This document shows positions 1-8,191 of a stretch of DNA of 9,838 nt, piece after piece. This DNA comes from AM-1111 sp046302135 (GTDB taxonomy: Bacteria; Bacteroidota; Bacteroidia; B-17B0; Aurantibacillaceae), in assembly GCA_046302135.1 (NCBI GenBank), contig JBKCIQ010000059.1, positions 1-9,838 on the forward strand, in the 5' to 3' direction. Numbering within the stretch: the stretch's first letter is position 1; every line of letters starts with the position of its first letter. A model generated the notes under the pieces. The model was not told where the DNA came from, did not search any database, and saw only the letters and a program-made list of their open reading frames with translations. The translations under genes were made by a program, and so were the position numbers.

Positions 1-1754
1 GCACCACCGGATAGTGCAGTGAAAATGGTGATTGGTGATCCGTTACAAATTACTCCGTTCCCTGTTCCTGTGTTTGCTGAAAGTGTAGGCGGTGCAGTTG
101 AGTAGGTTGAAACTGAAATAGAAGCGGAGTCAACACATCCAAGACTATCAGTAACAATTACCTGATATGTTCCTGTACTGCAAGCAACCAATGTGTCATT
201 CGTTATACTGCCCCAATTACAATTCATAGGTAGGGTACCATTAGATGGTAGTGCTACAAGTGTAAAACACCCACCCTGGCATTCGAGAGAATCACCAATG
301 ATACTAACATTAGGATTACTGGCCTGAATTGTTACGCTCATTGTATCTCCGCAACCAAGAGAATCAGCAATGATAACGGAGTAGGTACCGGTGGCTGATA
401 CTACAGCGCTATCGTTGGAAGAAATATTAGGCTGCCAGGAAATGGTATATGGTGGTGTTCCTCCGGTAGTTGTTGCGACCAGTGTTGTGTTTGCTCCTGA
501 ACACAAAACATTTTGTCCGGTCGTAGAATTTAATGTTACTACCGGCGCTGGGTTGGCAACTACATTAATTACGTATGTTATGGTACTGCTCATTCCGGGA
601 GATCCGTTGTCTGTTGCGGTAACATTAACCTGATGAAATCCTGCCAATGCAGGATTAGCAATTACAATAAAATCCAACGTTGAGGTATTTCCTGAGGTTG
701 TGTTGGTAACAATTAGATTGCTTCCGAGAGTAGGTGATGTTGCAGTGACTGTGCAGGTTTGTCCAATCTCGGGTGCTGAGAAAGAAGTTGAATAATATAA
801 AGTGTCGTTGTATCCGCATATGGTAATGGTATCCCCGCAACTGAGAGCACCCGTCGATATTGGTGCAATATTGTTATTATTGGTGCAGGAATTAAAATAG
901 ATTGATTGATTGTCAAGCCAGCTTACACCATCATTATTTCCTCCTGGACCATCATAGTTTGAACCTGCTTGATCAAATAATCCAAACTGAATGTAGTTAA
1001 TGCCATCACCTTTGTTTACTCCTACCGTTGCAGGTGTACCTCCAAATCCGCCGCTTCCCCCTGAAGCACTTCCTGTGGTCCATTGCATGTCTTTATAACA
1101 AAAAGCAACATTATTACCATTAGAAATTATTGGATCACTTCCGTCTGACATAATCAACTGAAAAGAGTTCTTTAGATTGGCACTCTGACTATAGTAACCA
1201 ACCTGATCCCATTGTACAATTAGGTAGGTTGGCGTAAGCTTATAGTACACAACACCTGATTGTGCGTTTCTTGTATCAACGTCACCCCAAAAAGGAGCTA
1301 CCATTATGTATGTAGGATCAGGAAATGAATTAGCCGTAAAGGTTGAGTAAGCTGAACCGAAGGAAACGTTTCCATTATTATTTATAAAGCAGGAGTTGTA
1401 ATTAGTTCCGTATAGGCAAAAATTGAATGGAAGGCTAATGGAAGCGGTTGACCAATCATCGTTTCTATAAAGCGGTGCAACACCTGGCCCTCCGCTTGCA
1501 CCACTTCCGTTAAACGGACATACTAACCAAGTGCTGTCTCTGTCTTTCCAGCAGCTGCAAACATTACTTGTATAGGTAGAAACAGGAGATGTTACCTTTA
1601 AATTTGTGGGATTTTGAAACGGGTTTTTAATCGATTCATTTCCATTTAATTTACCCTGTAATTTAAGCTGATCAAATTCCTTTAGCTGTTTTGTTTTTGG
1701 CTGAGCTATAAAAAACAATGGAATAAAAAAAGAAAGGTATAAAAGTTTACTCAT
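1..1754 (-). CDS. Secreted surface protein with nidogen-like domain and Ig-like/SprB-type repeats (C-terminus outside window)
   Basis: The frame is open from an ATG at 1754 to the left edge: 584 complete codons with no stop, so the protein is 3'-truncated by the window. Residues 1-18 form a signal peptide (basic start, hydrophobic core, ending IAQ), so it is exported. Residues about 105-290 match a nidogen-like (NIDO) domain: INNNGNVSFG (124-133), APFWGDVDTR (153-162), LIVQWDQVGYY (178-188), FQLIM (198-202) and CYKDMQW (219-225). Residues about 302-400 resemble a cadherin/PKD-like beta domain ending TYVINVV. Two Ig-like repeats follow (about 405-478 and 482-549), each closing with a GTY(S/Q)VI..DSLGC motif as in SprB-type repeats, and a third begins near 555. 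It is probably a very long adhesin or outer-surface protein. A type IX secretion C-terminal signal would be expected but lies outside the window. The exact ligand is unknown. The domain calls are by eye. Confidence 0.87.
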   Translation of the reverse strand, partial: MSKLLYLSFFIPLFFIAQPKTKQLKEFDQLKLQGKLNGNESIKNPFQNPTNLKVTSPVSTYTSNVCSCWKDRDSTWLVCPFNGSGASGGPGVAPLYRNDDWSTASISLPFNFCLYGTNYNSCFINNNGNVSFGSAYSTFTANSFPDPTYIMVAPFWGDVDTRNAQSGVVYYKLTPTYLIVQWDQVGYYSQSANLKNSFQLIMSDGSDPIISNGNNVAFCYKDMQWTTGSASGGSGGFGGTPATVGVNKGDGINYIQFGLFDQAGSNYDGPGGNNDGVSWLDNQSIYFNSCTNNNNIAPISTGALSCGDTITICGYNDTLYYSTSFSAPEIGQTCTVTATSPTLGSNLIVTNTTSGNTSTLDFIVIANPALAGFHQVNVTATDNGSPGMSSTITYVINVVANPAPVVTLNSTTGQNVLCSGANTTLVATTTGGTPPYTISWQPNISSNDSAVVSATGTYSVIIADSLGCGDTMSVTIQASNPNVSIIGDSLECQGGCFTLVALPSNGTLPMNCNWGSITNDTLVACSTGTYQVIVTDSLGCVDSASISVSTYSTAPPTLSANTGTGNGVICNGSPITIFTALSGG

Positions 1755-1791
1755 TACGAGTCAATTTAAACTGTTGACACGTAAATATAAT

Positions 1792-1817
1792 TAATTTTCA
1801 AATTCAATTGAAAATTA
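1792..1817 (-). terminator. AT-rich hairpin at the 3' end of the glutamate dehydrogenase gene
   Basis: A perfect 10-bp inverted repeat (1792-1801 with 1808-1817, 6-base loop) overlaps the TAA stop of the upstream gene at 1815-1817. On the minus strand it is followed by the AT-rich stretch ATTATATTT. Only one G-C pair is present in the stem, so it is a weak intrinsic terminator candidate. It lies between the dehydrogenase and the surface-protein gene on the same strand. Confidence 0.3.
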
Positions 1818-4800
1818 TAAACGTTCTATTACTTTATGTAGTTTCTCATTAACTACCACAAGTAATGGAATTGAAACAGCACCGTCTGCGTTTGCAACGG
1901 ATTGGTTCACTTCAGATCCGATCAAGGCAAGTGCAGGTTCTTTTTTTAGGGTTTTATCGATTCCCCCCCTACAAACTTTCTCTGCAAGTGATAATGAAGT
2001 CCTTCTGATACTTGCGTACAAGCTCTTAACTGCCTGAGCTTCGAATTTGTCGGTAGCAGCCTGTGAGGTAAGGTGGCTCATTATCATGCTGATGCCTGTG
2101 ATACTTCCACTTTGGAAATAAGCTTCAGCACATGAAGACAAATTTTTCTTAGTGATTTTAGATAGCTTATAAACAGCCAATGCATCTGTCCAATGTTCTG
2201 AGTTGGCTATAGAAACCGCAACATCTTTAGAGAAACCCTGCGAAGTAATTTTTTCAGTGTTAGTTTTGACTGTTGAAGAATTGAGTTTTGTGATTTCAAC
2301 TAAAACAGAATGGTATTGCTTCGCGTCATTACTGAAATCCTGAATATTCCCTAAAGCCTTATAGAGCGACTCTCCCGGATAAAAATGAAGTAGCCAACTT
2401 GCACAATTTTTAATTTTTTCCTCGACGGAAACAAATGCGCGGAAACGATTTTCAACAGGCGCATTTTTGCTTTCCATTATGTTTTTCTTAAGTTCATGAG
2501 CACGCATCCATCTTTCTGCAGTTGTATATGCAAATGAAATATCCATTACGCTCCTGTCTGTATCATTTATAAGGTCAGTGTAAAGTGATGCACCCGCATT
2601 ATTAATTATGTTACCAATCCAAACAGTTGCAAGGATTTCTTTGAGTAACATGTGGTTATTTATCGCTTCCTTAAAGCCCTTGTATACCTTGGCCGGGAAA
2701 TAGAATTCAAGAAACTCTTCTTTTAAAGGAAATTTAGAGGCATCTAATCCGAGCAATTCCGTCTTAGAATATAATTTAAAAAATGCCATTAATTTACTAA
2801 GTTCAGGACGTGTTAATCCGTTCTGAATTCCTCTTGTTTTCAAATCATTTAATGTAGGCAAATCTTCTCTTGAAGGTGTCATGATTCCTTTTTCATGAAG
2901 GAATTCAGATGTCCAAAGAAATAAGTATGGATCCTTTTTGCTCCTTATCTCGTCAAGTGTCAAGCATAGTGCATGCCCGTAGTTGTCGTTCAGTATTTTA
3001 TCTAAAACTTCGTTGGTTGCATTCTTTAATACCTTATTTCTTTCCTCCATTTTCATCTTGCCTTTGTTCACCAAAGGTCCGAAGAGAATTTTAAGATTTA
3101 CCTCTCTGTCAGAACAATCAACACCACCGGAATTATCAATTGCATCTGTATCAATTAACCCTCCTTTTAAAGCAAATTCAATGCGTCCTTTTTGTGTTAC
3201 TCCGAGATTTCCTCCTTCACCTACTACCTTTGCACGTACATCTTTGCCGTCAACACGTACAGCGTCATTAGACTTGTCTCCAACCTCTCTATGGTCCTCT
3301 GAAGATGCCTTTATGTAGGTGCCTAATCCGCCGTTATAAAGTAAATCAACATCCAGAGTAAGTAAACGCTTTATAACTTCTTCTGTTGGCAAGCTTTTTT
3401 CTGTAGTGCCTAACATTGCCTGGGTTTCTGGAGTAAGTTTAATTGATTTTTCAGTTCTTGAAAAAATTCCTCCACCTTTTGAAATTGTTTTTGTATCGTA
3501 ATCATTCCAGCCCGAGCGCGGAAGTTTGAACATTCTGTCTCTTTCTTCGTAAGACTTTGCGATATCCGGGTTTGGATCTAAAAACACATGTGCATGATTA
3601 AATGCACCTACAAGCTTAATTGTTTTTGAACGTAACATGCCGTTACCAAAAACATCACCCGACATATCTCCGATTCCAACAACACGTATCACATCTTTTT
3701 CAGGGTCGATATTTACTTTTGAAAAATGATGTTTTACGCAAACCCACGCTCCTTTAGCAGTGATTCCTTCCACTTTATGATCATATCCAACAGATCCTCC
3801 TGAAGCAAAAGCATCCCCCAACCAAAATCCATATTCCGCCGAAAGTGCATTTGCAGTATCAGAGAGGTGGGCGGTTCCTTTGTCTGCAGCAACTACAAGG
3901 TACGGATCGAATTCATCATGACAAACTACTTCCGCGGGACGTACTTCTTTTCCGCCTGATCTATTGTCTGTGATATCAAGCATGCCGCGAATCAAAACTT
4001 TATACATTTCGTCACCATATGCCTTTCGGTCTTGACCAGGTTTAGGATTTCCTTTTGCAATAAAACCACCTTTGGCACCTTGAGGTACAATTAAAACGTT
4101 TTTTGTTTTTTGAGCCCTCATCAAACCGAAGATTTCAGTTCTGTAATCATCCATTCTATCACTCCATCTCAAGCCTCCTCTTGCTACTCTTCCGGAACGT
4201 AAATGAACACCTTCCATTTCGGCATGATGAACAAAGATTTCAAACATTGGTCTTGGTTCAGGACATTTATCAAATTTTGAACATTCAAACTTGAAGGATA
4301 AATAATGAAATGGTTTAACTTTTTTGAATGCATTGGTTCTAAGAGTAGCATCAATAAAATTTATGAACACCCTGAACATTCTGTCTTCAGAAGCGTCATG
4401 AATTTTATCCAGTAACTTCAAAAGGTTAGATCTTTTTTCTTCGTAACCGGAAATTCTTGTTTGCAAAGATTTGTTCTTTTCCGGATTAAACTTCGCGTGA
4501 AAATAATCTATAAGCGCGATTGTTATTTCAGCATGCTTGTAAAGTATTTTATCTGTAATTCCAAAGTCAAAGAAAGGGCCAAGTTGAATCGAATATCGGG
4601 CATATGATCTTAAAATATCAATATCTAACCAATTCAGACCAGGTCTTAATAGAAGTTTGTTGAGTGCATCTGCCGGAACTTTATTTTGAAATATATAATC
4701 AAGCCCTTCAATTATTCTGCTTTTATCTTTTATAAAATCAACTTCTCCAACTGATTTTCCGGAAAGTATCCTAAAGGTATCTATATGATAAACATTACCG

Positions 4801-6551
4801 TTGGCAGCATTTACTTTTACCGGTGTTTGGTCTAGTACTTTGAATCCTACATTGTGTAGTATTGGTAATATTTCTGATAATAACATCAATGTACCGTCTT
4901 TTCGATACATTTTCAGTCGAACCTCATCGTTATTATCTCCAGAAAGAATGTCGAACTTGGGTTTGTCTGAAGAACCAAGGTTCTCAAGATGTTGAAGATC
5001 ATTCAACACTTCAGAAATTGAAGTAGACATTTCGTAGTTTGTTGGAAACGCTTCTGCAAAATCAGCGTATATTAAATTCCAGTTTTTATTTCCGCTTTTT
5101 TCCAGCGCATTTCTGAAATTAGTTTGCCAAGGTGTACAAATTTCAACAACTTGTTTTTCGATGTTTTTTTCCATTGATTTATCTTTTATTTCACAGTCTG
5201 AGAAGTAAAAAGCAACAGGAATAGTTTGCCCTCTTGCTGCCTCCTGATCAATTTCAGTTTGCTGTGCTTTAAATTCATTTTTCAATTTTTCTGTAAGGTG
5301 GTCCACAAGGTCATCTGTAAAAGCATCATGAGGAATCCCTACTAATACATAAGCGCTCTTCCTTGAGGGAATGATATCGACATGTGCAGTAGCTTCATCA
5401 TTCGACTCCATGTCCAATCTTTTGTCAATATTCTCCCTGAGTTCAGAATCAGTTGCTTCAAACAGGTATTCAATTTTGGTGGAGTTAAATGCTTTTACTC
5501 GAGCGTTCCATGTAGATGAATGTAGTCTTGCTTCGTCTTCAGTGATTATTTTATTTAGCCTTTCTTTTAGAAGTGGAATTGATGATCTTTGTTGAGAAAG
5601 TCCTTTTCGGGTAAACATTCCTGCAACCACTATCAGTATGTTTTGATTTTTATCAGCAATTAAAACCAAATTAATAAGTCCGGAATTTTTTACAGGAGAT
5701 TGAAATGGAGTCTTAAAAAGTTTAAATGTAATTCCGTTTTTTTCATTTTCTTTTAAAAAGTCATTAAATATGAATTTGTATGCATCACTAGAACCGATTT
5801 GACCAAGTTCAACTCCCAATGATTTTCTTTTTTTGAATGAGTTGTTCAATTCTGTCTCAGTGAGAGAAAGTAAAATGAAATTATCTTCCATCAACCACTT
5901 TAATGCTTCGTTAGCAATAATTTCATTCTTGACAGATGAGGATGCAAATCTTTCAATTTGCTTTTTGATATAGGAGGTGGTATTTGAGTAATCATTTACA
6001 GAATTTTTGGCCATTCTGAGGTGCCTTGCAATTTTTTTCGAAAAATCTTCTGCCTGAAGTTCATCTTGGAATCCGGAAATTAAAAACCGAGATATAGATT
6101 CAAGTCTGTGCTCTGCGTCTTCTCTTTCGGAAAATGAAACGAGATTGTTTTGTTTATCTCGCTTTATTGGTAAGGAGAAATGAACAACACCGTCATTACC
6201 GAGTTTTTCCTGCTCAATGCAAAGTTTGATTGTATCAATAATGAACCTTTGATCAGTCATACAGGTCTGTAGGACGTATTTTCCGGATGTATGAGTAGGT
6301 TGAATGTTAACTTTTATTTCATCGGACTTTCTGTTTACCAAAAATTTTATAAGGTTAACAATATTTTCAGTTTCATCATTGGATGCTGAATTCCTTATAT
6401 ATCTCGCATTTACACGTTTTAAATAATTTCTAACGAAGATTGCCAATCCATTACGGTCTGCTTTACAAATCTTGTTTGCTTGAGAGGTAACTTTTGAAAT
6501 AATGTTATCTGAAGTTTTACTATCTGTATGTTTTCTTTCCGAATGCTTCAT
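1815..6551 (-). CDS. gdhB: NAD-dependent glutamate dehydrogenase, large (180 kDa) class
   Basis: The enzyme oxidatively deaminates L-glutamate with NAD+ to 2-oxoglutarate, ammonia and NADH in the cytosol, normally feeding amino-acid carbon into the TCA cycle. The 1578 residues fit the family's roughly 1600. The N-terminal half (about 35-720) is the divergent regulatory part, which in this family contains ACT-like modules. The catalytic core starts near 725. It shows SGRVARGGLRWSDR (786-799), DYRTEIFGLMRAQ (802-814) and PQGAKGGF (823-830), with K827 as the likely catalytic lysine. The NAD-binding region has the class-typical RVVGIGDMSGDVFGNGML (956-973). VGEGGNLG (1110-1117) and DNSGGVDCSDREVN (1139-1152) are further family blocks. 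A helical C-terminal domain runs to the end. The ATG at 6551 is the first in frame and sits below a possible -7 box. The gene appears monocistronic and intact, divergent from the SCO gene. The symbol is borrowed from the Pseudomonas homologue. Confidence 0.96.
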   Translation of the reverse strand: MKHSERKHTDSKTSDNIISKVTSQANKICKADRNGLAIFVRNYLKRVNARYIRNSASNDETENIVNLIKFLVNRKSDEIKVNIQPTHTSGKYVLQTCMTDQRFIIDTIKLCIEQEKLGNDGVVHFSLPIKRDKQNNLVSFSEREDAEHRLESISRFLISGFQDELQAEDFSKKIARHLRMAKNSVNDYSNTTSYIKKQIERFASSSVKNEIIANEALKWLMEDNFILLSLTETELNNSFKKRKSLGVELGQIGSSDAYKFIFNDFLKENEKNGITFKLFKTPFQSPVKNSGLINLVLIADKNQNILIVVAGMFTRKGLSQQRSSIPLLKERLNKIITEDEARLHSSTWNARVKAFNSTKIEYLFEATDSELRENIDKRLDMESNDEATAHVDIIPSRKSAYVLVGIPHDAFTDDLVDHLTEKLKNEFKAQQTEIDQEAARGQTIPVAFYFSDCEIKDKSMEKNIEKQVVEICTPWQTNFRNALEKSGNKNWNLIYADFAEAFPTNYEMSTSISEVLNDLQHLENLGSSDKPKFDILSGDNNDEVRLKMYRKDGTLMLLSEILPILHNVGFKVLDQTPVKVNAANGNVYHIDTFRILSGKSVGEVDFIKDKSRIIEGLDYIFQNKVPADALNKLLLRPGLNWLDIDILRSYARYSIQLGPFFDFGITDKILYKHAEITIALIDYFHAKFNPEKNKSLQTRISGYEEKRSNLLKLLDKIHDASEDRMFRVFINFIDATLRTNAFKKVKPFHYLSFKFECSKFDKCPEPRPMFEIFVHHAEMEGVHLRSGRVARGGLRWSDRMDDYRTEIFGLMRAQKTKNVLIVPQGAKGGFIAKGNPKPGQDRKAYGDEMYKVLIRGMLDITDNRSGGKEVRPAEVVCHDEFDPYLVVAADKGTAHLSDTANALSAEYGFWLGDAFASGGSVGYDHKVEGITAKGAWVCVKHHFSKVNIDPEKDVIRVVGIGDMSGDVFGNGMLRSKTIKLVGAFNHAHVFLDPNPDIAKSYEERDRMFKLPRSGWNDYDTKTISKGGGIFSRTEKSIKLTPETQAMLGTTEKSLPTEEVIKRLLTLDVDLLYNGGLGTYIKASSEDHREVGDKSNDAVRVDGKDVRAKVVGEGGNLGVTQKGRIEFALKGGLIDTDAIDNSGGVDCSDREVNLKILFGPLVNKGKMKMEERNKVLKNATNEVLDKILNDNYGHALCLTLDEIRSKKDPYLFLWTSEFLHEKGIMTPSREDLPTLNDLKTRGIQNGLTRPELSKLMAFFKLYSKTELLGLDASKFPLKEEFLEFYFPAKVYKGFKEAINNHMLLKEILATVWIGNIINNAGASLYTDLINDTDRSVMDISFAYTTAERWMRAHELKKNIMESKNAPVENRFRAFVSVEEKIKNCASWLLHFYPGESLYKALGNIQDFSNDAKQYHSVLVEITKLNSSTVKTNTEKITSQGFSKDVAVSIANSEHWTDALAVYKLSKITKKNLSSCAEAYFQSGSITGISMIMSHLTSQAATDKFEAQAVKSLYASIRRTSLSLAEKVCRGGIDKTLKKEPALALIGSEVNQSVANADGAVSIPLLVVVNEKLHKVIERL

Positions 6552-6633
6552 TTATAAAAGTTAAAATGGTTATTTAATTAGTCTTTAACCCTATTAATCT
6601 CAAATTATAATTACGACCAGTTAAATAGCTTAG

Positions 6634-6641
6634 CAAATATA
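6634..6641 (-). promoter_or_regulatory. Possible Bacteroidota -7 promoter element for glutamate dehydrogenase
   Basis: The minus strand reads TATATTTG, an exact match to the TAnnTTTG -7 consensus known for the Bacteroidota primary sigma factor, 82 bases upstream of the ATG. No clear TTTG -33 element is visible at the expected distance, so this is a sequence match only. Confidence 0.35.
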
Positions 6642-6690
6642 AAAATATTATCAGCTGTGTGCATTTTTCAGCCATCAATTTATCCCAATG

Positions 6691-6719
6691 ATAATGTTCA
6701 TTATTTCAGTTGTGAAATA
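6691..6719. repeat. Two adjoining short inverted repeats in the divergent intergenic region
   Basis: ATAATG-TT-CATTAT (6691-6704) is a perfect 6-2-6 palindrome. Overlapping it by three bases is a perfect 7-4-7 inverted repeat, TATTTCA-GTTG-TGAAATA (6702-6719). Both lie between the candidate promoters of the divergently transcribed glutamate dehydrogenase and SCO genes, where a regulator could affect both. AT-rich DNA gives such repeats by chance fairly often, so an operator role is inference. Confidence 0.3.
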
Positions 6720-6763
6720 TTAATTAAATCAATTAGCGGATGATTTATTTACTCATATTCAAG

Positions 6764-6771
6764 TAATTTTG
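6764..6771 (+). promoter_or_regulatory. Possible Bacteroidota -7 promoter element for the SCO gene
   Basis: TAATTTTG matches TAnnTTTG exactly and ends 17 bases before the ATG at 6789, giving the short leader common in this phylum. The -33 region (about 6740-6750) is T-rich but has no clean TTTG. The position supports the chosen start of the SCO gene. Confidence 0.45.
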
Positions 6772-6788
6772 TGTAAAACTGATTGTAA

Positions 6789-7442
6789 ATGAAAAAAAAT
6801 TATTTTTTACCCCTAGCCCTTATTGTCGTTTGTCTCATTTTAATTGGCTTTTTTATTTACAATAGAAACAGAGCTGTTCCTATCAGGCATTTGCCCTATT
6901 ACGGAAAGAAAAAAGTTAATGGTAACGACAGTTCATATCATATTATACCTGATTTTACCTTTAGTAATCAAAATGGGAAAATAATTTCAAAGAAGGATAT
7001 TGCAGGTAATATATATGTAACAGATTATTTTTTTACCACTTGCCAGAGTATATGTCCAAAAATGAAGAAGCAAATGAAACGTATCTACGAATATTTTAAG
7101 AGTGATAATGATGTAATTTTCGTTTCACATACTGTTGATCCCGAAAATGATACTGTTGAGACGCTAAAAAAATTCTCAAAGCAGATGAATGTTAATGATG
7201 AAAAATGGATTTTTCTTACAGGTTCGAAAGAAAAGTTGTATGATCTTGCCAGAAATGGATATTTTCTTGATGCAACATCAGGAAACGGTGGAGCGGAAGA
7301 TTTCATTCACACCCAAAATTTTGCACTAATTGATAAATCATTTCACATCAGAGGCTATTACGATGGAACAGATTCTTCTGAAGTTGATAGACTAATTAAG
7401 GAAATTGAGCTTCTGAAACAGGAATATGAAGAGAAAAGATAA
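6789..7442 (+). CDS. sco1: SCO1/SenC/PrrC family copper chaperone, membrane-anchored
   Basis: SCO proteins carry copper, or reduce cysteines, for assembly of the CuA centre of cytochrome c oxidase on the periplasmic side of the inner membrane. The 217 residues start with a single membrane segment (about 6-24) that acts as an uncleaved anchor, followed by a thioredoxin-fold domain. The copper-binding residues are all present: C85 and C89 in TTCQSICPKM (83-92), and H174 in DFIHTQNFALID (171-182). The family motif HTVDPENDT (114-122) is also there. The residue after C85 is Q, where most members have P. No oxidase subunit gene is in the window, so the partner cannot be shown here. It is transcribed divergently from the glutamate dehydrogenase, and its 3' end lies 3 bases from the end of the convergent MORN-like gene. 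A general thiol-redox role is an alternative. Confidence 0.92.
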   Translation: MKKNYFLPLALIVVCLILIGFFIYNRNRAVPIRHLPYYGKKKVNGNDSSYHIIPDFTFSNQNGKIISKKDIAGNIYVTDYFFTTCQSICPKMKKQMKRIYEYFKSDNDVIFVSHTVDPENDTVETLKKFSKQMNVNDEKWIFLTGSKEKLYDLARNGYFLDATSGNGGAEDFIHTQNFALIDKSFHIRGYYDGTDSSEVDRLIKEIELLKQEYEEKR

Positions 7443-7445
7443 AAT

Positions 7446-8180
7446 TTATTCTTCTAATTGTCCTTTATAATATTTTTCTGTTTTGGTAATTTTACCGGTC
7501 TCATCATAATAATTCCATAGTCCTTCTTTCATATAGTCGCTAAGTGCTTTGTTGAATTTCATTTCACCTTCAAGCTTGATTTTACCGCTAGGATAAAATT
7601 CTTTTTGTATGAAAATCTTTTTCTTTCTGTCAACAACTTCCAAACTGTTTTCAATGTTTCCGTTTTCTTGATAAGATATTTTTTTCCAAACTATATCTCC
7701 GTCTTTGGATGATTCTTCTTCATATTCCAACTTTCCATTCGGGAAGTAATCTTTTTGACTAATGACTACCTCACTTAAATATTCAACAAATGATTTTATT
7801 TTACCATCGGGATAAAATATTGTTAGCTCAGCTCCTTTTGCACCAGTAATTTTGAAAATTCTTTCTACTGCCCCTTCTTCATAAAAGTTTCTAAAAACCC
7901 TGAGCTTACCATCTACATAATAACCTCTGTGTAAAATTTTGCCAGAAGTATAAAAATCCTCCACGTAATCTTGCGCAGGTCTGTTTGGTTGAAAATATCT
8001 TACAGAGTCACCACCAGTGGCTTTAATGAGCTTGTTGTACATTGTTATTCCGTAGGTAGGATCTAAAACTTTTTCTTTTTGGTATTTGTTACTGTATAGT
8101 GACGGCTTGTAAATTTCATTTTGTGAAAATGAGCACATAGTTAAAAGTAACACTACAGAATGAATTAGTTGTGTTTTCAA
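7446..8180 (-). CDS. Secreted protein with MORN-like (YwqK-type) repeats, TTG start
   Basis: This is a 244-residue protein of unknown role. Residues 1-20 form a signal peptide (KTQLIHSVVLLL core, ending CSFSQ), so it is exported. From about 75 to 240 there are seven copies of a short repeat of the type (F/Y)Y.(S/D/N)GK(I/L)....Y, for example near 76-88, 98-110, 121-134, 145-156, 169-181, 195-206 and 223-238. Such repeats occur in MORN-like families, including proteins annotated as YwqK-type antitoxins. That label reflects only the repeat, and nothing here points to a toxin. The start codon is TTG: no in-frame ATG gives a signal peptide, and the TTG places the basic residue and hydrophobic core correctly. 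It begins 11 bases after the trxB stop, so it is probably the second gene of a trxB operon. C16 does not sit in a good lipobox. Confidence 0.8.
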   Translation of the reverse strand: MKTQLIHSVVLLLTMCSFSQNEIYKPSLYSNKYQKEKVLDPTYGITMYNKLIKATGGDSVRYFQPNRPAQDYVEDFYTSGKILHRGYYVDGKLRVFRNFYEEGAVERIFKITGAKGAELTIFYPDGKIKSFVEYLSEVVISQKDYFPNGKLEYEEESSKDGDIVWKKISYQENGNIENSLEVVDRKKKIFIQKEFYPSGKIKLEGEMKFNKALSDYMKEGLWNYYDETGKITKTEKYYKGQLEE

Positions 8181-8191
8181 ATTATCTAGGT

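Noticed and set aside
391..633. Plus-strand 80-residue open frame
   Set aside because: It lies wholly within the minus-strand surface-protein gene, has no family resemblance, and is a shadow of that coding frame.
655..916. Two overlapping minus-strand small open frames
   Set aside because: They are out of frame with the continuous 584-codon surface-protein frame covering the same bases.
1774..1791. TTGACA and TATAAT on the plus strand
   Set aside because: The spacing is only 6 bases, far from the 17 needed for a sigma-70 promoter, and no plus-strand gene follows.
2983..3318. 111-residue plus-strand open frame
   Set aside because: It is antisense to conserved gdh coding sequence and has a biased shadow composition rich in serine, proline and phenylalanine.
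7446..8180. A toxin-antitoxin system based on the YwqK-type repeats
   Set aside because: The repeat family name is the only hint. The protein is exported and no toxin-like partner gene lies beside it.
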